Counted from the first letter of the stretch, positions 1 through 14,002 are shown. The stretch is 64,000 nucleotides of DNA from Phaseolus vulgaris (GCF_000499845.2 NC_023759.2:20666716-20730715); one strand, 5' to 3'. Numbers and translations: made by a program. Notes: generated from the letters alone by a model not told the origin.

Positions 1-662
1 ATTCTCATACCACTGTTGGCATAAATCCTTTTTAGTTTGTCTTCAGTTTTGATGTAACATTTGGTGGATCCATCTCTTCATTGTAACTTTACTGCTGATA
101 AAACTAAAGGGAACCTGCCAGTTATAAAAGTCTTACAATAAATCTTCAGCTATGTGAATTTCAGCAGAAGAGCATGAAAATGACTAATATTTATATCGTA
201 AAAGTGACCATTCTTTTAAAATATATAAAAAAGAAAGATAACATTTCATGATTAAGCCAATTGTCTGTGGTTGTCCTTTTGTGGAATCAAAAGGAAATAT
301 CTGTAGTTAGATTTTAATAATAGATGAGCATGCATAATTTATCCACACCAGTTATATATATCTTAGAACTTTCTTGGACAAGCTTCTCGATCGTAAAACT
401 TGAAGGACCTGTGTCAGTAAGATGGCTTTACCCTTCCAAAATGATCTTTGAACCAACAATATGGTATACTGTCAGCTAATATTTTGAGGTTGCAACCAAC
501 CAATCATAATTGTGTTTGTTTTTCTTCAATTTACTGAATTATTTACATTGTTGAATAGAAAATAGCAAACAAAAATAGTTTTGTGTAATAGTAGCTTTGG
601 AGATGGTACTAGATGATTTATCTCTGCTCATAGTAACTGTTCTTTTATGATCTTTCTTGCAG
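1..662 (+). other. Intron of the partial + strand gene
   Basis: AT-rich sequence with no supportable exon. It ends in a normal acceptor (tttcttgcag at 653-662) directly before the terminal exon. The rest of the gene lies to the left of the window. Confidence 0.5.
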
Positions 663-743
663 GAGATAGAGAAGGTATTGCCAAGTGCACCGCCACCTGA
701 CCCTAAACATCAGCTTCGCAGAACTAGTTCAGCTCCCCTTTGA
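663..743 (+). CDS. Last coding exon of an unidentified gene (partial)
   Basis: After a pyrimidine-rich acceptor ending at 662, 26 codons stay open to TGA at 741-743. The peptide is short, proline-rich and basic: it starts EIEKVLPSAPPPD and ends QLRRTSSAPL. The RRTSS stretch looks like a basophilic-kinase phosphorylation site, but nothing here identifies a family, so no function is assigned. The reading frame is inferred from the splice site plus the stop, and the upstream exons are outside the window. Sequence from 744 to about 1100 reads as a 3' UTR. Moderately sure that this is a real exon because the acceptor, open frame and following untranslated-looking sequence agree. Confidence 0.6.
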   Translation, partial: EIEKVLPSAPPPDPKHQLRRTSSAPL

Positions 744-3382
744 TGGCTTCACTGCAAACGAGTTTCTGCCAAACTTTCATGCACTTCCATAGATATCATT
801 TGCGACATATATGCTTGGCACTCAAGTTTCCAACATTTGGAAATCTATTTTCTCTGGGAAGTGCTGCTATTTATTCTCCTCAGCATGTCCCCTTGTAAGA
901 GTGTTTTCCTATATGTACATTTTATAAGCCCCACTTCCAACTTACTCTGCACTATAAGCATGCTGTAGTCTAATTTTGAACACAGTATATCTTTAATACC
1001 ATTTCTGAGGACAGAACAATAGATATAGTAATATAGATGATTTGATGTTGTTCTTCAGTTAAATTTGAAGTTTTTATGTAACTTGTGCTTTAAAAGGTCA
1101 TATAAAGGTTGCTGCATTTTACTGAGATGAAATTTCAATTTTAATTGAAGAACAGAAAGAGGAACATCTATAAAATTACACTTTTGTTTTGACCTTTTTC
1201 GTATGTCCTATTCTGTTGAGGGTGCAGTGCAATCTATGACCATTACCTGGTTGCATTGCTATAACCAGTTAACCCTTTGGTTTTATACTAATTTTCTTGA
1301 GGAGAAATGCTAGCAACTTAGTGTTTTCCCACCTGTACAATGCAAATGTCAACCTTTGCACAGAAAATTGGTTTTTGATTTGAAGTTACTAACTGTAGAA
1401 TGATTGGAAAATTGACGGGAGATTCCAATCAATATTGAGGTGACTACACCAAAAAAGAAGTTTGAGGTGAAAGAACGTGATACCAAAGAAATGAATTATA
1501 TGTGATTGTTTTAAAACCAAAATTGCTTTGGTACCTAAAAGTATATTTGACTAAACGCAAAATAAGAATGTGCAGTAAGAAACATTTGAGTCCCTTAAAA
1601 TAAGAAAATTCCAAAGTCTCCAAAAGTGCAATTTTTTAATATTATAGTCCAAGAATAAAACCACCGGTATCACCAAAAGAAAATAGTCTAAGATTAATAA
1701 GTTAGGTGGTTTAAGTGATATTCTTTAATATAAGTTTTAGAGACTTATTTTTATCTTTTTTAGTTTAGGGCATGCTTAAAGAGATTTTTTACTTTAAGTT
1801 GTGTCTTGAATCTGTTCAATGAAATTCTCTCCAATGGTAAAGGTGCCAAAATAATCGTTTAATCTGAGTTTTTGAATCCTAAAATTGATTTTCTTTCTTT
1901 TTTATTATTTTAGATATGAATTGTATTGTTTGTCATTTTGAGTTTCTATTTGCTTAGTTTTATTGCACACTCTATTCCATTGATCCGATAATTTATCTCC
2001 TGCGTAATTTTTTCGTCCAAATTTATTAAGAAATTGTGTTTGAGCAAAGTCGGTTTATGCTCCAAAGCTAAACTTTTTTTAAGCAACTATCTTTAGCATT
2101 TATCAACCCTCTTAAACACTATCGGGGAAGATGATTTTTTTAATTAATGTGATATAGTTTTACATTTTCACATATTTTATAAGCGTTTTACACTAATATT
2201 TTTTATTGTATTGAAAATTTTACATCTTCAGTACAAAGTTGATTTGAGATGGAAATTTTAATTATGTATCACTTTACTTCAATACTATTTGTATCTAAAT
2301 TCAATTTTCTTAATGGACTTTCTTCATAACGACTTTCCATTAAAATATATAGTGCATATTTGGTAATACTAGCTTGTAAGTAAGTCATCTAAAGAGTGAA
2401 AATCATTCTTGTTCTGTTATTATTAAACTCAGCCAGAAACAAAATCTTGCGTGAAAAAAGCTATAATGGTTAGACTTGGAGACAAGCTTTCAACAAGAAA
2501 TCTTTTTCAAAGCACTACACACTAGAATCCCATTCCAAAAACTTTAGTTTCCACTTTATCGAAGAAACAATTCTATAGAAGAACAGTTTTTTCTTTATTA
2601 CATATATATGATTTTGAACTAAATAGTAGTTAATTAGTAATATCTTTTAAATTTCCAAATTATATACTTCAATTGCTGTAAATACATATGAACAAAAGGG
2701 GTGGATCATTTTCAATTGGATCTTTAATTTCGTAAACGTTAAGATGGACATTCATATGTACTATTATTGCTCCGCAGCTTGAGAACTGAAAAGAAAAAAA
2801 GAAATAAAATTATTCTATATTTGTTCTTCATGGTTTTTAGTACAAATAGTAAGGACAAGTTTTGGACCAAACAAGGGTGTTTGAGTTTTAGATGACAGCT
2901 TCTAACCACGTCAGTTTTATATTTAGCAAATTCATTGGATTATATAGGTTCCATAGCATCACATTCACGGGTCTAACTATGCCAAGAACATTAATCTGGA
3001 AGAAAATTAATATAAAAGGGAAGCTTGTCATTACTATTTCCATCAAGAAGAACCAAGCGCTATCTTCCATGATTAGGTCCGCTACAAGGATCAAACAATG
3101 TCTCTCCAGCTATTTGATTCGGGCTTGGACCATAGCAACCTGAACATCGACAAGTATCCTGCACCCAACATTCATCATCCATGACCACACAGCATTTCTG
3201 TTGGGTGGAGAGTGCATTCTTTATGACTCTCACAACAGGAGAAGAATGCATCTATATCTACATTAATATGTACAAATGGATTGCATGGAAATATATACAA
3301 AGCATGATTTGTATTTTCTACCAGAAAAATACACTACAGATTACAATGAAAACACACGTAACCTACAAAAGGAACCTAGTTC
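744..3382. other. Convergent intergenic region (3' UTRs plus AT-rich spacer)
   Basis: The left part (to about 1150) is the probable 3' UTR of the partial + gene. The right part (about 2880-3382) is the probable 3' UTR of the minus-strand MYB-CC gene. Several short open frames lie here on both strands (2892-3143, 3060-3251, 3181-3522), but none has splice support or a recognisable domain. Between about 1150 and 2880 only AT-rich sequence is seen. Confidence 0.45.
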
Positions 3383-6140
3383 TTACTGTCCACTCTCCTT
3401 ATGTTCATCCTTTTTTGTCTCCAAGTCAAATCCAAACCCAGTATCATCATACAAATTTGGATCCAATTGACCAACATTGCAGTCATTCTTTTGTTCAGTC
3501 TTTCTTACATGGGAAGCAGTGAAGACATCATCGATTCTCTGTTTTTTATGTGGAGACAAAGGGCTTGCAAGGGCATCACTAGATCCAGAAGCCTCCGAGT
3601 GGGGATGAGTGTGCTTATCATGCGACAAAGGAAGTGTTTCTGAGGTTGTTAAAGTACTACCTAATTTCTGCTGTTCCTCTATGATCTTTTGTAAGTATTT
3701 ACCCTGTGCTTCAATTCTCATTTGTAATTGCTTTTGAACCTGGTGTATAATCGAAAAATATAAAAGGCTTTATCAATATCCAGAAATGCTTACTCATAGA
3801 AGTACAGTACTACAAAATTAACAAGTAGCATTTATCTTATTATCGATGTACGCAAGTCCTGAGGCTAAATAATTATTCTTCTCCATCCGAAAACAAATTT
3901 AATAGATACATGTGATAAGTCCACTCAGCCAGCAAAAGATGCATGATTCACGGATACAAACATAATTGGCATTTTTCAAATAATTACGTAAAATATACAG
4001 GCCAAACAATTAAGCAGTGTTTTTTATTTACCCCAAATGTACTTACAGACCGTACCAAAAGTTTTGGCAAATGAAGAAAATGTAATTCGAAATTAAATCT
4101 TAACCATTGCGCTAAAAATGGACTCATCTCTCAAAATTATAAGCAACATCTGAAGTTTTCCATAGTAAGTTAAATTTCGGCCGATCACTCATCAATCATA
4201 TATGAATGTTTATTCAGTCATTTCTTTTTAAGATACATGTCACATGTTCCAATTTCATTCAATCAACAAAAAATAAAAGGAAATGACATATATAAGGATG
4301 GCTGAAGTAGTGTATCCAAGTTTAACATACAACAGCCAAATTAGATACTTGTAAAACATTTTTGTGTGTTGTATGAACTCTAAACACAAGGGATTTGTAT
4401 GTATGCTATCACCAGGGACATACAGGAGTAAATTATTGAATGTTATTCTTAACCCCATTATTCTATTTCCAGTTCACAGATTAGTATGTATTATCATTGC
4501 TTGTTGCTTTTTGGCTCTTTTAGCATACAGTGTTGTCGACTAAATAGGGTTCTCTTTCAACAATTAGGAAAAATTTAAGATAGGTAACAAACCTCGAGCT
4601 GCTCATGAAGACGTTTCTGTACCTCCATCTGCATTCTTAAGGCATCATTGATTGGCATTCCCCTGGAGGCCGTAAAGGTTTTATTAAAATATTAAGAGGA
4701 AGCACAATAAGAATTATAAATAAATTATCTTAGGAAAACCATTGGAATACCCACGGTGAAGAATCTGCGCCAGAAAAGCTGTCTCCAGAATTTCTCTTCT
4801 CATCTTTAGAGTCTAAAAGATCAAAATCGATATTTTAAAAACCCAACAGATTCTAATTAATTTGCTTTAGGGAAGCAAGGATAAGAAAAAACAAGACACC
4901 TTTACCATCAGCTGGTGATTCAGGTAAGTACTTTGCAAGACGATATTTCTACATAAAATGATATCATCAAAGATGAATTAGGATCAATGTCAAATTGAGT
5001 ATAAATGTTGACATTTTACATGCACATGCCTAAATTATTAAACCATATAACAATACCTGTAAATGGCTTTTAACATGATAAATGGTCAGTCCAGGAACAC
5101 CCATCACTCTAAGGACACCTTTTGGTGTTGCTCCTGCCATGAATAATTAAAATAAATTTAAAAAGTTTCCAGGAATATAACTAAATTTCCGCAGATCATC
5201 AGGTTAAAGAAGTAAAAGCCAACTCAAAAAGGAGAAGAAAAAGTTTAGTATTTTCCATGATCAAATAAAAATAATCAGCCACCGAAATAGTAAAATTCAA
5301 GTTCTGGAAAATGTGTCACCAGCCTGCCTTGCATGCACACAACGTAGAAACCAGCAGTTTCAAATAACAAGATTTGCTGTCAAACAATGGATTCCACAGA
5401 GAGAAGAAACACTGGGAGTTAATCCAACATGACTCACCATTGCTAGTTATTTTTTCAACAAAGAATGCTTAATCAGATCTGACTACTTTTTCTTAAAAAG
5501 AATATTGGCACTTGAACACTTCTCTCAAGAAGTTTTGAAAACATTAAAAAATTTGAGGCAAAATAAAACTAGTCATTAAAAAGAATATTGGCACTTCCTA
5601 GTCATTTATAATTCAAAAAAGGATTAGCTCTCATTTAATGGCTACATTAAATTGAACTCAATTCCTGCAGTCCAAGCATGGTATTATCAACGAGTATGCA
5701 ACTAAATGCAACCTTGGAATGCAAGTCACCAAATGAACAATTATCTCAACAGTTACAAGAATAAATTGATCACAGAATTCAATAGGTTACATTACATACT
5801 TGATAATTGGACAAGCAATTCCTATATTGCATTCTCTTTCCTACACGCTTTTGCAAGACAATAATAAATTACCAAGGAAAAAACCGTGCATAAAGTGTAT
5901 TAATCTCAATATTGAAAAGAAATACCCACTATCTGGTCCACCAAGTTGTGTAATGGCATCCACAAAACGGTCATGAAGATCAGATGTCCACCTTAAACGC
6001 TGCTTCCCACTTCCTCCAGCAGGTGTGGCATTTTTGGCAGCAGATCCACCCAAAACCTCAACATTTGCAAGTTGTTCAGCACCACCTTGAGATTTATAGG
6101 GCACCATGCTAGCTGACGAAAACTTCTTTGCGTGATACAT
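3383..6140 (-). CDS. PHL7: MYB-CC (GARP) transcription factor, PHR1-LIKE 7 type
   Basis: Nuclear DNA-binding protein of the family that contains PHR1, the phosphate-starvation regulator; PHL7-type members bind as dimers. Six coding exons on the minus strand with GT-AG introns: 6140-5930, 5133-5057, 4948-4900, 4812-4755, 4662-4593 and 3739-3383. Together they encode 273 residues, a normal length for the subgroup. Residues 46-103 form the single-repeat MYB domain: KQRLRWTSDLHDRF, then ATPKGVLRVMGVPGLTIYHV after the first intron. Residues about 143-182 form the MYB-CC coiled coil with the LHEQLE signature. The acidic, polar C-terminus is less conserved. The first splice restores an arginine codon (GGPD-R-ATPKG), which fixes the donor at GTGGGT. 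A non-coding 5' exon is likely. PHL7 is the best subgroup match by sequence; the sister PHL6 group is less likely. Confidence 0.92.
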
Positions 6141-7036
6141 AGTTATACTACGAACTACAATTTGACAAGAAAAAAAAAAGCATAAAAAAAATGAACTGAT
6201 GAGTTTTGGAAGACGAACAAAACAGAATCATCAAATTTGGCCCACTCTAAGCTGAATTTTGCAAGAGAAACGAAATAAAATCATCAAAATTTATCCATCC
6301 TGTTGGTACTTCCACAAAATACTATAACTAAGGTTTTAAATTGCTATCCTGGTCTAGAACACCCCAAAACCTTGATGCTGCGGCCAAAATCACGGTCTTG
6401 GATCGTTCTTTAGAACCTTAACTAGAACCTACACATCATCCATGGACTTCACATTGATAAAACCCAAGTAAAACGCTTTTAACTAAAATTTAAAGAGAAA
6501 AAAAATTAAATATCCTTAGGTGAATTAATGGACACCAAAACTCTTTAAGGCTTCACTGCAAAACTACAAATCTAATAACAAAGGAACTTAATTGAATTTA
6601 CCTAAGCGAGACTTAAAATTGGACGAGAGAAGTCGAACGCGGAGATTGTGGAGGGTTTGAAGAGAGATCTAAGGAAACTGACAAGGGAAGAGTTGGGAGA
6701 ACTCATTCTCCAGCTCAAAATGGACGCATTGGAATTGGAGAAGACGACTAGGAATTGAATTGGCGGAGGCAAAAGAGGCGTTGTAAAATTTTGCGGGAAT
6801 CTCAGGGAGAAAATGGAAATTTTCTGGGGAAAAGTTAGAGATTGGGGATTGGTGGTGGTCTTTGTGTTGTGAGTGTGATTTTTTTTGTTTTTTGTCTTTG
6901 AGGAAATGATTGGATTTGTGAGAAACAGAGAGAGACCCGTTATGAATCCCAGCGTTGAATTGAACAGACGGCGGCGTTTTAAATGGACGGTGTCGTTAAC
7001 CAAGATGGTGGGTCCCACGCGCCTGTCACGTGTCAC
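6141..7036 (-). promoter_or_regulatory. 5' leader, leader intron and promoter of the MYB-CC gene
   Basis: Reading the minus strand, a GC-richer segment ends in CTTAG followed by GTAAAT, a donor at 6601-6600. A TTGTAG acceptor lies at 6156-6155, 15 bases before the ATG. This predicts a leader intron from 6601 to 6155. A 144-codon open frame on the minus strand of the leader exon (7036-6602) is Phe/Thr-rich and has no recognisable domain, so it is treated as non-coding. Splicing here is inferred. Confidence 0.45.
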
Positions 7037-7978
7037 TGCTTTTTGGATGTATTTGTTTGTCGTCGTTTCTCTTTGACATCAACGCCGTTTAACCCTCTTC
7101 AATACAAGATTCCTTGCATTGGTGGACTGTGACCTGGCCGACTAATAATATTAATATATTTATTTTATCTTCTATAATTGTATTTCTTTTATACCCTTCC
7201 TTACTATTACTATTTTATTTCATTCATGTGTTCATACCAAAGTTCTTAATTTGGTAACAATACAAACCAATTTCTATAAATTTCCAAACTTTCAATTGTA
7301 AAAGAAAATCAAAATAGTTGTATACATTAGATCATTTTTTAATTTAATACATTTTCACGAAGAGAGATGAAAATATTCAATTTTCTATGTTAGTGAAAGC
7401 TAAAAGTTTAGTGAAAATTGAGAACTAGTTGGTAAGATTATGTATTTTAATAATAATAAAAATAACAGAATTAATTGCTTAACTTGAACTTAAAATTTGG
7501 TGAATATATTTATTTTAAAATAATTAGTTATATCATCATAAAATTTCAATTTGAACCCTCAAAGTGAAGCAAACCAACCCTTACTATTGAAGTTGCTCGG
7601 AACTCAGTTTATGCCCCCACAAATTTCTTCTATCAATTCCTATTCATGAATGAATTGAGTATTCCAACATGTAAAAAACTTCATTCCAGAAAATAGGAAG
7701 AAACACCCGAATTTCTTCTACTGACAAGCTATCAACGATGGTAGTTAAATGTAGAGTTAAGTTTACTAGACATTAACTACTAAAATCATGCAAAAAGCAA
7801 AATAAATTCCCAGCATACAGGAAATCCTCTCAATCTTGATTAAATTCCTATGCCGCAGACTACTAGCAATTACAGTATAACATCCAAGTTCACTGATAAA
7901 AACAAAGACAATAAACAAATTTGTAAGCAAAGGAAGCTGCTAAAGATGAATGGAAGTTCATGGGCACAGAGTGCACAG
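7037..7978. other. Intergenic spacer, including the TOC34 3' UTR
   Basis: AT-rich sequence between the 5' side of the MYB-CC gene and the stop codon of TOC34. Both genes are on the minus strand, so this holds the promoter of one and the 3' UTR of the other (about 7800-7978). No coding or repeat structure was seen. Confidence 0.4.
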
Positions 7979-10900
7979 CTAATAAAAATCTCTCTTCCGA
8001 AATGCGGCATCGCGTCTCTCCCATGCTGGCTTCCTCTCATTTGCAATGTCCCTCTCGATCAGTCCTTTTATTGGCTTCATGACAAGGAAATACTGCAGAG
8101 AGGAAAATAAAATAAACAGAAGAAAAAGAAATTCATAAATTTCAAATAAGCCTCAAAGTTCACAACGTGCTCTTACTTGGAGAGCAAACACCAGAGGAAT
8201 CCATAATTTTCCTCTCTGATTCGGATTTGGCCCTTCAATCAAATTCTTGTCAACATGAATAGACACACTTTTGTTCAACGCGATATCTGTGATTGTTTGG
8301 ACTAGATGGGGAATCCAAGCAGTCCCATTTGGAAGAACCTAACACCAAGTATACGTTCTCTCAATCAGACAAAGCAAGATAAATGAATTAAAAAGATATA
8401 AATAAGGAATCAAATATACAACCTTTTCATCGCTGTCATTTTTGTTGCATCTCCCACTGTTCTCAACTAAAACAACAGGCATAGAAGCAGCCTAAAATTT
8501 TAAAAAGAAAGTTAGATATAATAAGCATGGTAATTATCAGTTATTATACACACGTGCACGAGAAAATGCATCAGATAACAATTTTTGAATTTCAAATTAT
8601 TAAAAAATGAACGAAAACAAAAAGAAAATCCGGACTTTTACCTCAGCAAGAAAGAAACATATATACAAGTCTATACCCCAACAAGAAAGGTAATTTATAC
8701 ATCAAAACGACGCTCTCCCAATCCTCAGAATATCAATCAAATAAACATTCAGGATGACGCCGTTTTGAGCTTATAATAAAATAAAATAAAAGCTTAAAAA
8801 TGGGTACTGTCTCATAACAAAGTAAGGATAAGTTACGAATCCTGGTTGCTTTATTCATTTTTCTTCTTTAAAATTAATTAATTGGTATGCTTGGGTATCT
8901 CGCACATTGCTTCAGTACTGTGTCTCGTAATACCATTAATAATTAAGCATTATCTTCACTGACCAGAGAAACAAATCATGCACCGCTACAATTTAATTTT
9001 ACAATTATTTTTCAATGATGTAATTTTTTTCCTATAACAATGTTAAGTGTTAGCATATCTAGACTGTATTGTTTTATATATTATCAATAATTTCGTGTAT
9101 CTCCAAGTCCATGACATATTCTATACCTATCTTGTATTAATTATCTGGGCTCCATAAAGGATAATGTATCCTAGAAATTCCATATATTCAACTTCAATCA
9201 GATATATCAATTGACAGGATAAACTAAAAAGCAAGCCAAATTTAACTCACCTTACACTCAAGAAAAACCCAAAGGGGCAACTACACTATACAGAGAGGTC
9301 AAGCGGCAATGTAATACAATACAAGTTAAAATTGTATACTACACATGCTAAAAATACCTAAAAAAGTTTACTATTAATAACAAAAGTTCATAATCTTAAG
9401 CTAATACTCATACGAGTTGATGACACAGGTCAAGGGATAAAGAAACTGGAAGGCATTCCCTGCACTGCGCAATTTTTGAAAACCAAAGTGGGAAAGAGAG
9501 TAAAACAGATAAGGAATAAAGGATAATGTATGCATCCCCTGAATTGCACAATCTTTTGCAAAACAGAGAAAGAAAGAGTGAAGTGGAATAAGAGTGAGCC
9601 CTGCAGCTCTGTCCAGATGATGGCTGGACAGTTTTCAGAATACTATTCATAAAGAACAGTAATGAGGTCAAAACTCACTATAACTTGGAAGACAAGGGGA
9701 AGAAACAAGGAAAAATCATAGAACAGTAAAATGAAATAACTGTGTCGGTCCCATAAACAGAACAGACATCTCTGTTGGAGAGAGAACATGAAGGCAGAAA
9801 AAGAGTAACAGTTAGAATCAACCGAAACTGAAATCAGAGATGTTGGTTTGTTGGAAATGAAGGTGCTCTTTGCCGGTGCTGCTGTTTGGTTTCATGTTCA
9901 CTCTCAAGTTTTCACAATAGAAACAGAGTAGGTCTCTCTCTCTCCCTTTCTCTGAAAAAAAGATTGAATTGTATATAGAAAGAGAAAAATGACCACTCGT
10001 TGGGTAATGAAGGGATTTTCCTCTGTCAACAGTAGTGGCATCAATGACCACAAATTTTGGGAGTGACCAATATCTGACTGAGACAGGCCACAAAAACTCT
10101 TTACCATGAAGTCTATAAAAGCAGTCTGGCATCTCCATTGCTGTGCCACTGTAGAACACTATTGACAGCTATGTTTATGCTATGCCTCAATATTTTAAAA
10201 CCAGACAAACCTATGAACCAGTAAAGAAAAAGGTTTTGGGGTTGGGGTTGGGGTTCTGATGCAATTGAGCCAGGGTTAAGCTGGAACCATAAATTCGTGC
10301 ATATCCCACAAACAAATAATATTATGTAAAGTATACAATACAACTAATAACAGTTGTGTATAAAGTAAAAATTATATACAGTGATGGAGATCAAGATCAA
10401 GAAGAGGTCGAGGCCGAAGATCAAGATCAAGAGGAGGTAGAGGCCGAAGTTGAAGAGGCTCAAGAAGACATTAGCTTACCTCAAAGCTTACAAGAAGCAA
10501 GTTTAAAGAATTAGGAAGTAGTGGTAGATTGTTTTCTCTTTTTATAGTGTCTTTTGTATAAAAAGTAGAATGTTTAAATATATATAGTTTTTAGGAAGGT
10601 GCTTAGAGGGAAACATTAGATACCTCTTTTGTAAAGCATCTTTAGGCTTTAGTTTAGAATTTTCTAGAAGGTGACTCTTCATGTCTCACTATAGGCGTTA
10701 GAAGTGAGTAGCATGAAAGGGGACTTTTGGTTAGCTTGAGGTGCAAGCCTTGTAAGTTTCATGACCGGCCCTTGCTCCTATAAAAGGAGGGCTTAGGTCC
10801 TTCAAATAATAGAATTGATTTTTGAAGTAATGAAACTCTCCCAAATTGGTGATTGAGTGAGTGAGAACTTGCCTTCTCCTCTTCCTAGTCTCATCTTGAG

Positions 10901-13900
10901 TGCCTTGGTTCCTCAAGTGGCGGCAATTCACACTTATCTTGGAGCATTCACACTTCAAGTGGCGTGTTCATCAACCAAGTTCTTCAACCACATAAGTCTT
11001 CTCTCTTTTCCATCCATTCCTTTCTTCTCCTATGTCCATATGAACTCTTAAAACATGTTTTAGGTTCTTCCTTGCAATTATATTCGGTGCTTTAGCTTTA
11101 TTTCATGATTTGTTCGGCTCATCTTCTTCTTTGCTGAATATAATCGGTTCATCTTCCTTCTTTCTTGCTTTTGTTCGGTGCATTTCAATTCTTAGGCATT
11201 TTAATCGGTTCATTTGAACTCTTATGCCTTTTAACCGATTCAATCGACAAGAAATGGACTTCCATATGAGTTTTGGCTTGGTTACTTAAGTTTTGGTGAG
11301 TTCTTGAATGATAGAACATTGATCCAATTCTAGAAAAGTGCCTAATCATATTCCAGCTCAAGTTGATTCCATAAAATGTCAAAGAATCACCTATATCTTG
11401 CTATTGGAATCATATCATACAGACTACTAAATTATATTTTAAACACAATAGATTATTGACATACAATTAATTAATATTAAATATTCATCACATCCTTTAC
11501 CATATACACATATTATAATATGCTAATAATATAATATGGACTACATACTAAATAAGAAAAATCTATACTGAGAAATTGATACTCATATGGCCAGGTAAGT
11601 CCATCGCCTTTTATCATGGGTCCTGGTACAATTCTTAAAGCTTAAAAATGCATATCAAATTTAAAATAGTTGGAGATGTATTTTTTAGAGAAACAAAGTT
11701 TTGTGGTTACCCAACCAATGTATCTCCCAGGTTAAAATCTAGATTTATTCTTTCGGTGCAAAATCTTAAATAAATTGAACTAGTTCAATCTATCAATGCA
11801 TGTTCGATTCAAAAATTTCAAATCCAGTTTTCAACTAACCAGGTTTGGGTTAACCCACAGTCCATCCAGACAGTTCAAATCTGGGTTTTATGGGTTTTAT
11901 AACATGTTCTGTACCAATATGGCCATACACATAAATTGGTCAAGAGTCATAAATGGAGCAATGAAGCTAACTATACCATAAGTAAACAAAAACTTGGATA
12001 AGGTAATGCCTTTGGAAAACATGATCAACTGAATGGCCAATCTTTTTCTTCCAATTTATGGTTATCAATAGCTTCAATCAAATCAAAGTGCTGCACTGTG
12101 ACTGGTCACAGATACATAAATTACACCACCTGAGGGTTAATGTGTTGTGTTGTCATACCCACAACACAGGCATGCCCAAAATCATTGCAATTCACAATTC
12201 TGGCTGCCACTGTTCTGAAATAAGGGGGTGAACATCTCATTACCCCTAATCCAACAACTTTTTGGGGTTATTTTCATGCTTTCACCCCCTTTTTTTATAA
12301 GAATAGCTTTCAAAACGTTGTTTGTAGCTTTAAACACACAACACACACTGTTCTGTCATGTATTTCAATATGAATCACCAGAACCAAGTATTTGATGTCA
12401 CATATACACACTTTTTAGTACTGCACAAACTGTAATATGTTGATAGTTTGCACATCCTCGACTTCTTTCAATTTTTACAAAAAGTCTTGAGAAGGTATGA
12501 CCTTTTCTGAGTCTGGTCACTAACCTTCCTTATTTTTTCCTAAATCTTGATTCAGCTGTACCTGCTCACCCCTCAGTTCTTCGTGTGTTCTGTTCTGTCT
12601 TTTTTTTTTTTTCATACTTCAATGGTTACCCTTGAGACAGGTTAAGCCAAAATCTACTTGGAGGCTTAATTTGATTTTATAGATTTTTATGATTATTGAC
12701 TTCTCCTTTTAGATTTAGACAGTTAGTTTTGATTATTAATTATGGATAATATCTTTCACTTCATGTAATTTTAATTTGTTAGCCTTTACATGCTGTAATT
12801 TATCTTATTCAGCTCATAACTACCATCTTGAAATTTGCAGTGATCCTGCTGTCTGAGATCCCACTATAGCAGTTTTGGGGTTGGCTGCACTGCCCCCACC
12901 ATTTGGGATTTAAAACTATATGCCGATACAAGGAACAGAGCACTAAAATCGAAATGCTTTGACTTCTGATGCTTACATACAATTTTGACAAAAGTTGATG
13001 CTCTTGAAGTATAAGATTCAATTTACAGGTATAAATACCTGAAAGACTTCTTTCTTTATCTTGGCACCTGACCTAAGAACCCTCAAGAGAGCCTCAGATC
13101 TTTGTGAGAAGAACTCGTCATAAGGCAATCCATCTGGTGGAGAGAACTGGGCATGTGTGAGTGCTACTATGGCCTTGTTCCATATTCCTTTGCCAAAACT
13201 ATCTGTTATAGCTTTGGCAACTAATTTATCCAAGTTGTCCACTCGATACACATCCAAGCGATCCACATAAAGCAGCACATCTATGGTCTTGTTCAGAAGA
13301 AAACTACTCACACAAACACAGATTCCCACAAAACAAGAAAAAAAAAACGGGGGTAAGTAGAAGAAGAGCAGACACAGTAAAAAAAATTCTAAGACCATAT
13401 ACATGTTTACAGGTAAAGCTTCACATGATAAACAAGCAATTAAGCACATACCGCTTTATAATATCAAGTGCCATATCATTGATGTATCCCCCTTCAATGA
13501 GACCAGGAGTGTCAATAATGTTCAATGTAAAACCAGCCCTTGATCGTGATACCATCACGGGTCTTGGCCCTTCCGACTTTGCAACAAAAGAACAACATCA
13601 CATAAACATAATAGTCTGACAACAACACCATAACCAAGACCATCACAGGAAAGTATCATCTCATACCTGGAAAGGACTGATCGAAACCACTCTTTCCCCA
13701 ATGATGGAGTTGACAGTTGAAGATTTTCCGACACCACCTTTTCCCATCACAAGTATAGTCAAGGAGTTCACATTCTACACCATAACAAACCCAAAATTCG
13801 CAGGCAGAAAACAAATAAACAACCAACCATGTATACAACAGTAAAACAAAAACAATAACCACGAAACTAAGGTATAATTTAAGAGGATAAATAAAAACAA

Positions 13901-14002
13901 AACCTCTTGTTTAAGTTTTCCCAAGAGCTCAAGCAACTTAGTCTGGGTAGCAGGGGCGAATGTATTGATTCCAGACCACTCACGGATAATTTGGGACGCC
14001 AT
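7979..14002 (-). CDS. TOC34: TOC34, GTPase receptor of the chloroplast outer-envelope import translocon
   Basis: TOC34 recognises precursor transit peptides with TOC159 at the TOC75 channel. It is tail-anchored in the outer envelope with its GTPase domain in the cytosol. Seven coding exons, all GT-AG: 14002-13904, 13774-13667, 13576-13452, 13303-13039, 8491-8423, 8338-8177 and 8092-7979. They give 313 residues, close to pea and Arabidopsis TOC34. The G1 P-loop GKGGVGKS is at residues 44-51 and the G3 motif DTPG at 91-94. The conserved ALTHAQFSPPDGLPYDEFF segment is in exon 4, and the hydrophobic tail anchor (LWIPLVFALQYFLVM) is at about 266-282. The fourth intron is unusually long at about 4.55 kb and holds a retrotransposon remnant. 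The leader appears to carry its own intron. All key residues are intact, so the gene should be functional. Confidence 0.96.
10381..11260 (+). mobile_element. LTR-retrotransposon 3' remnant inside TOC34 intron 4
   Basis: The plus strand (antisense to TOC34) shows an open tail of about 43 codons rich in Asp/Gln/Glu, with an imperfect duplication of a 42-bp unit (from 10391 and about 10421), stopping at TAG 10513-10515. An LTR-like segment follows. It has a promoter-style TATA box (ctataaaagg near 10778), a transcript-leader-like stretch and CT-rich sequence to about 11260. No second LTR and no pol were found, so it is a fragment. Its boundaries are approximate. Confidence 0.5.

Noticed and set aside
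6602..7036. 144-codon minus-strand frame upstream of the MYB-CC gene
   Set aside because: Low-complexity Phe/Thr/Pro composition inside the predicted leader exon and promoter; no recognisable domain.
9408..10343. Several minus-strand frames of 75-113 codons in TOC34 intron 4
   Set aside because: They overlap each other in different frames, show no motif and lie in intronic sequence.
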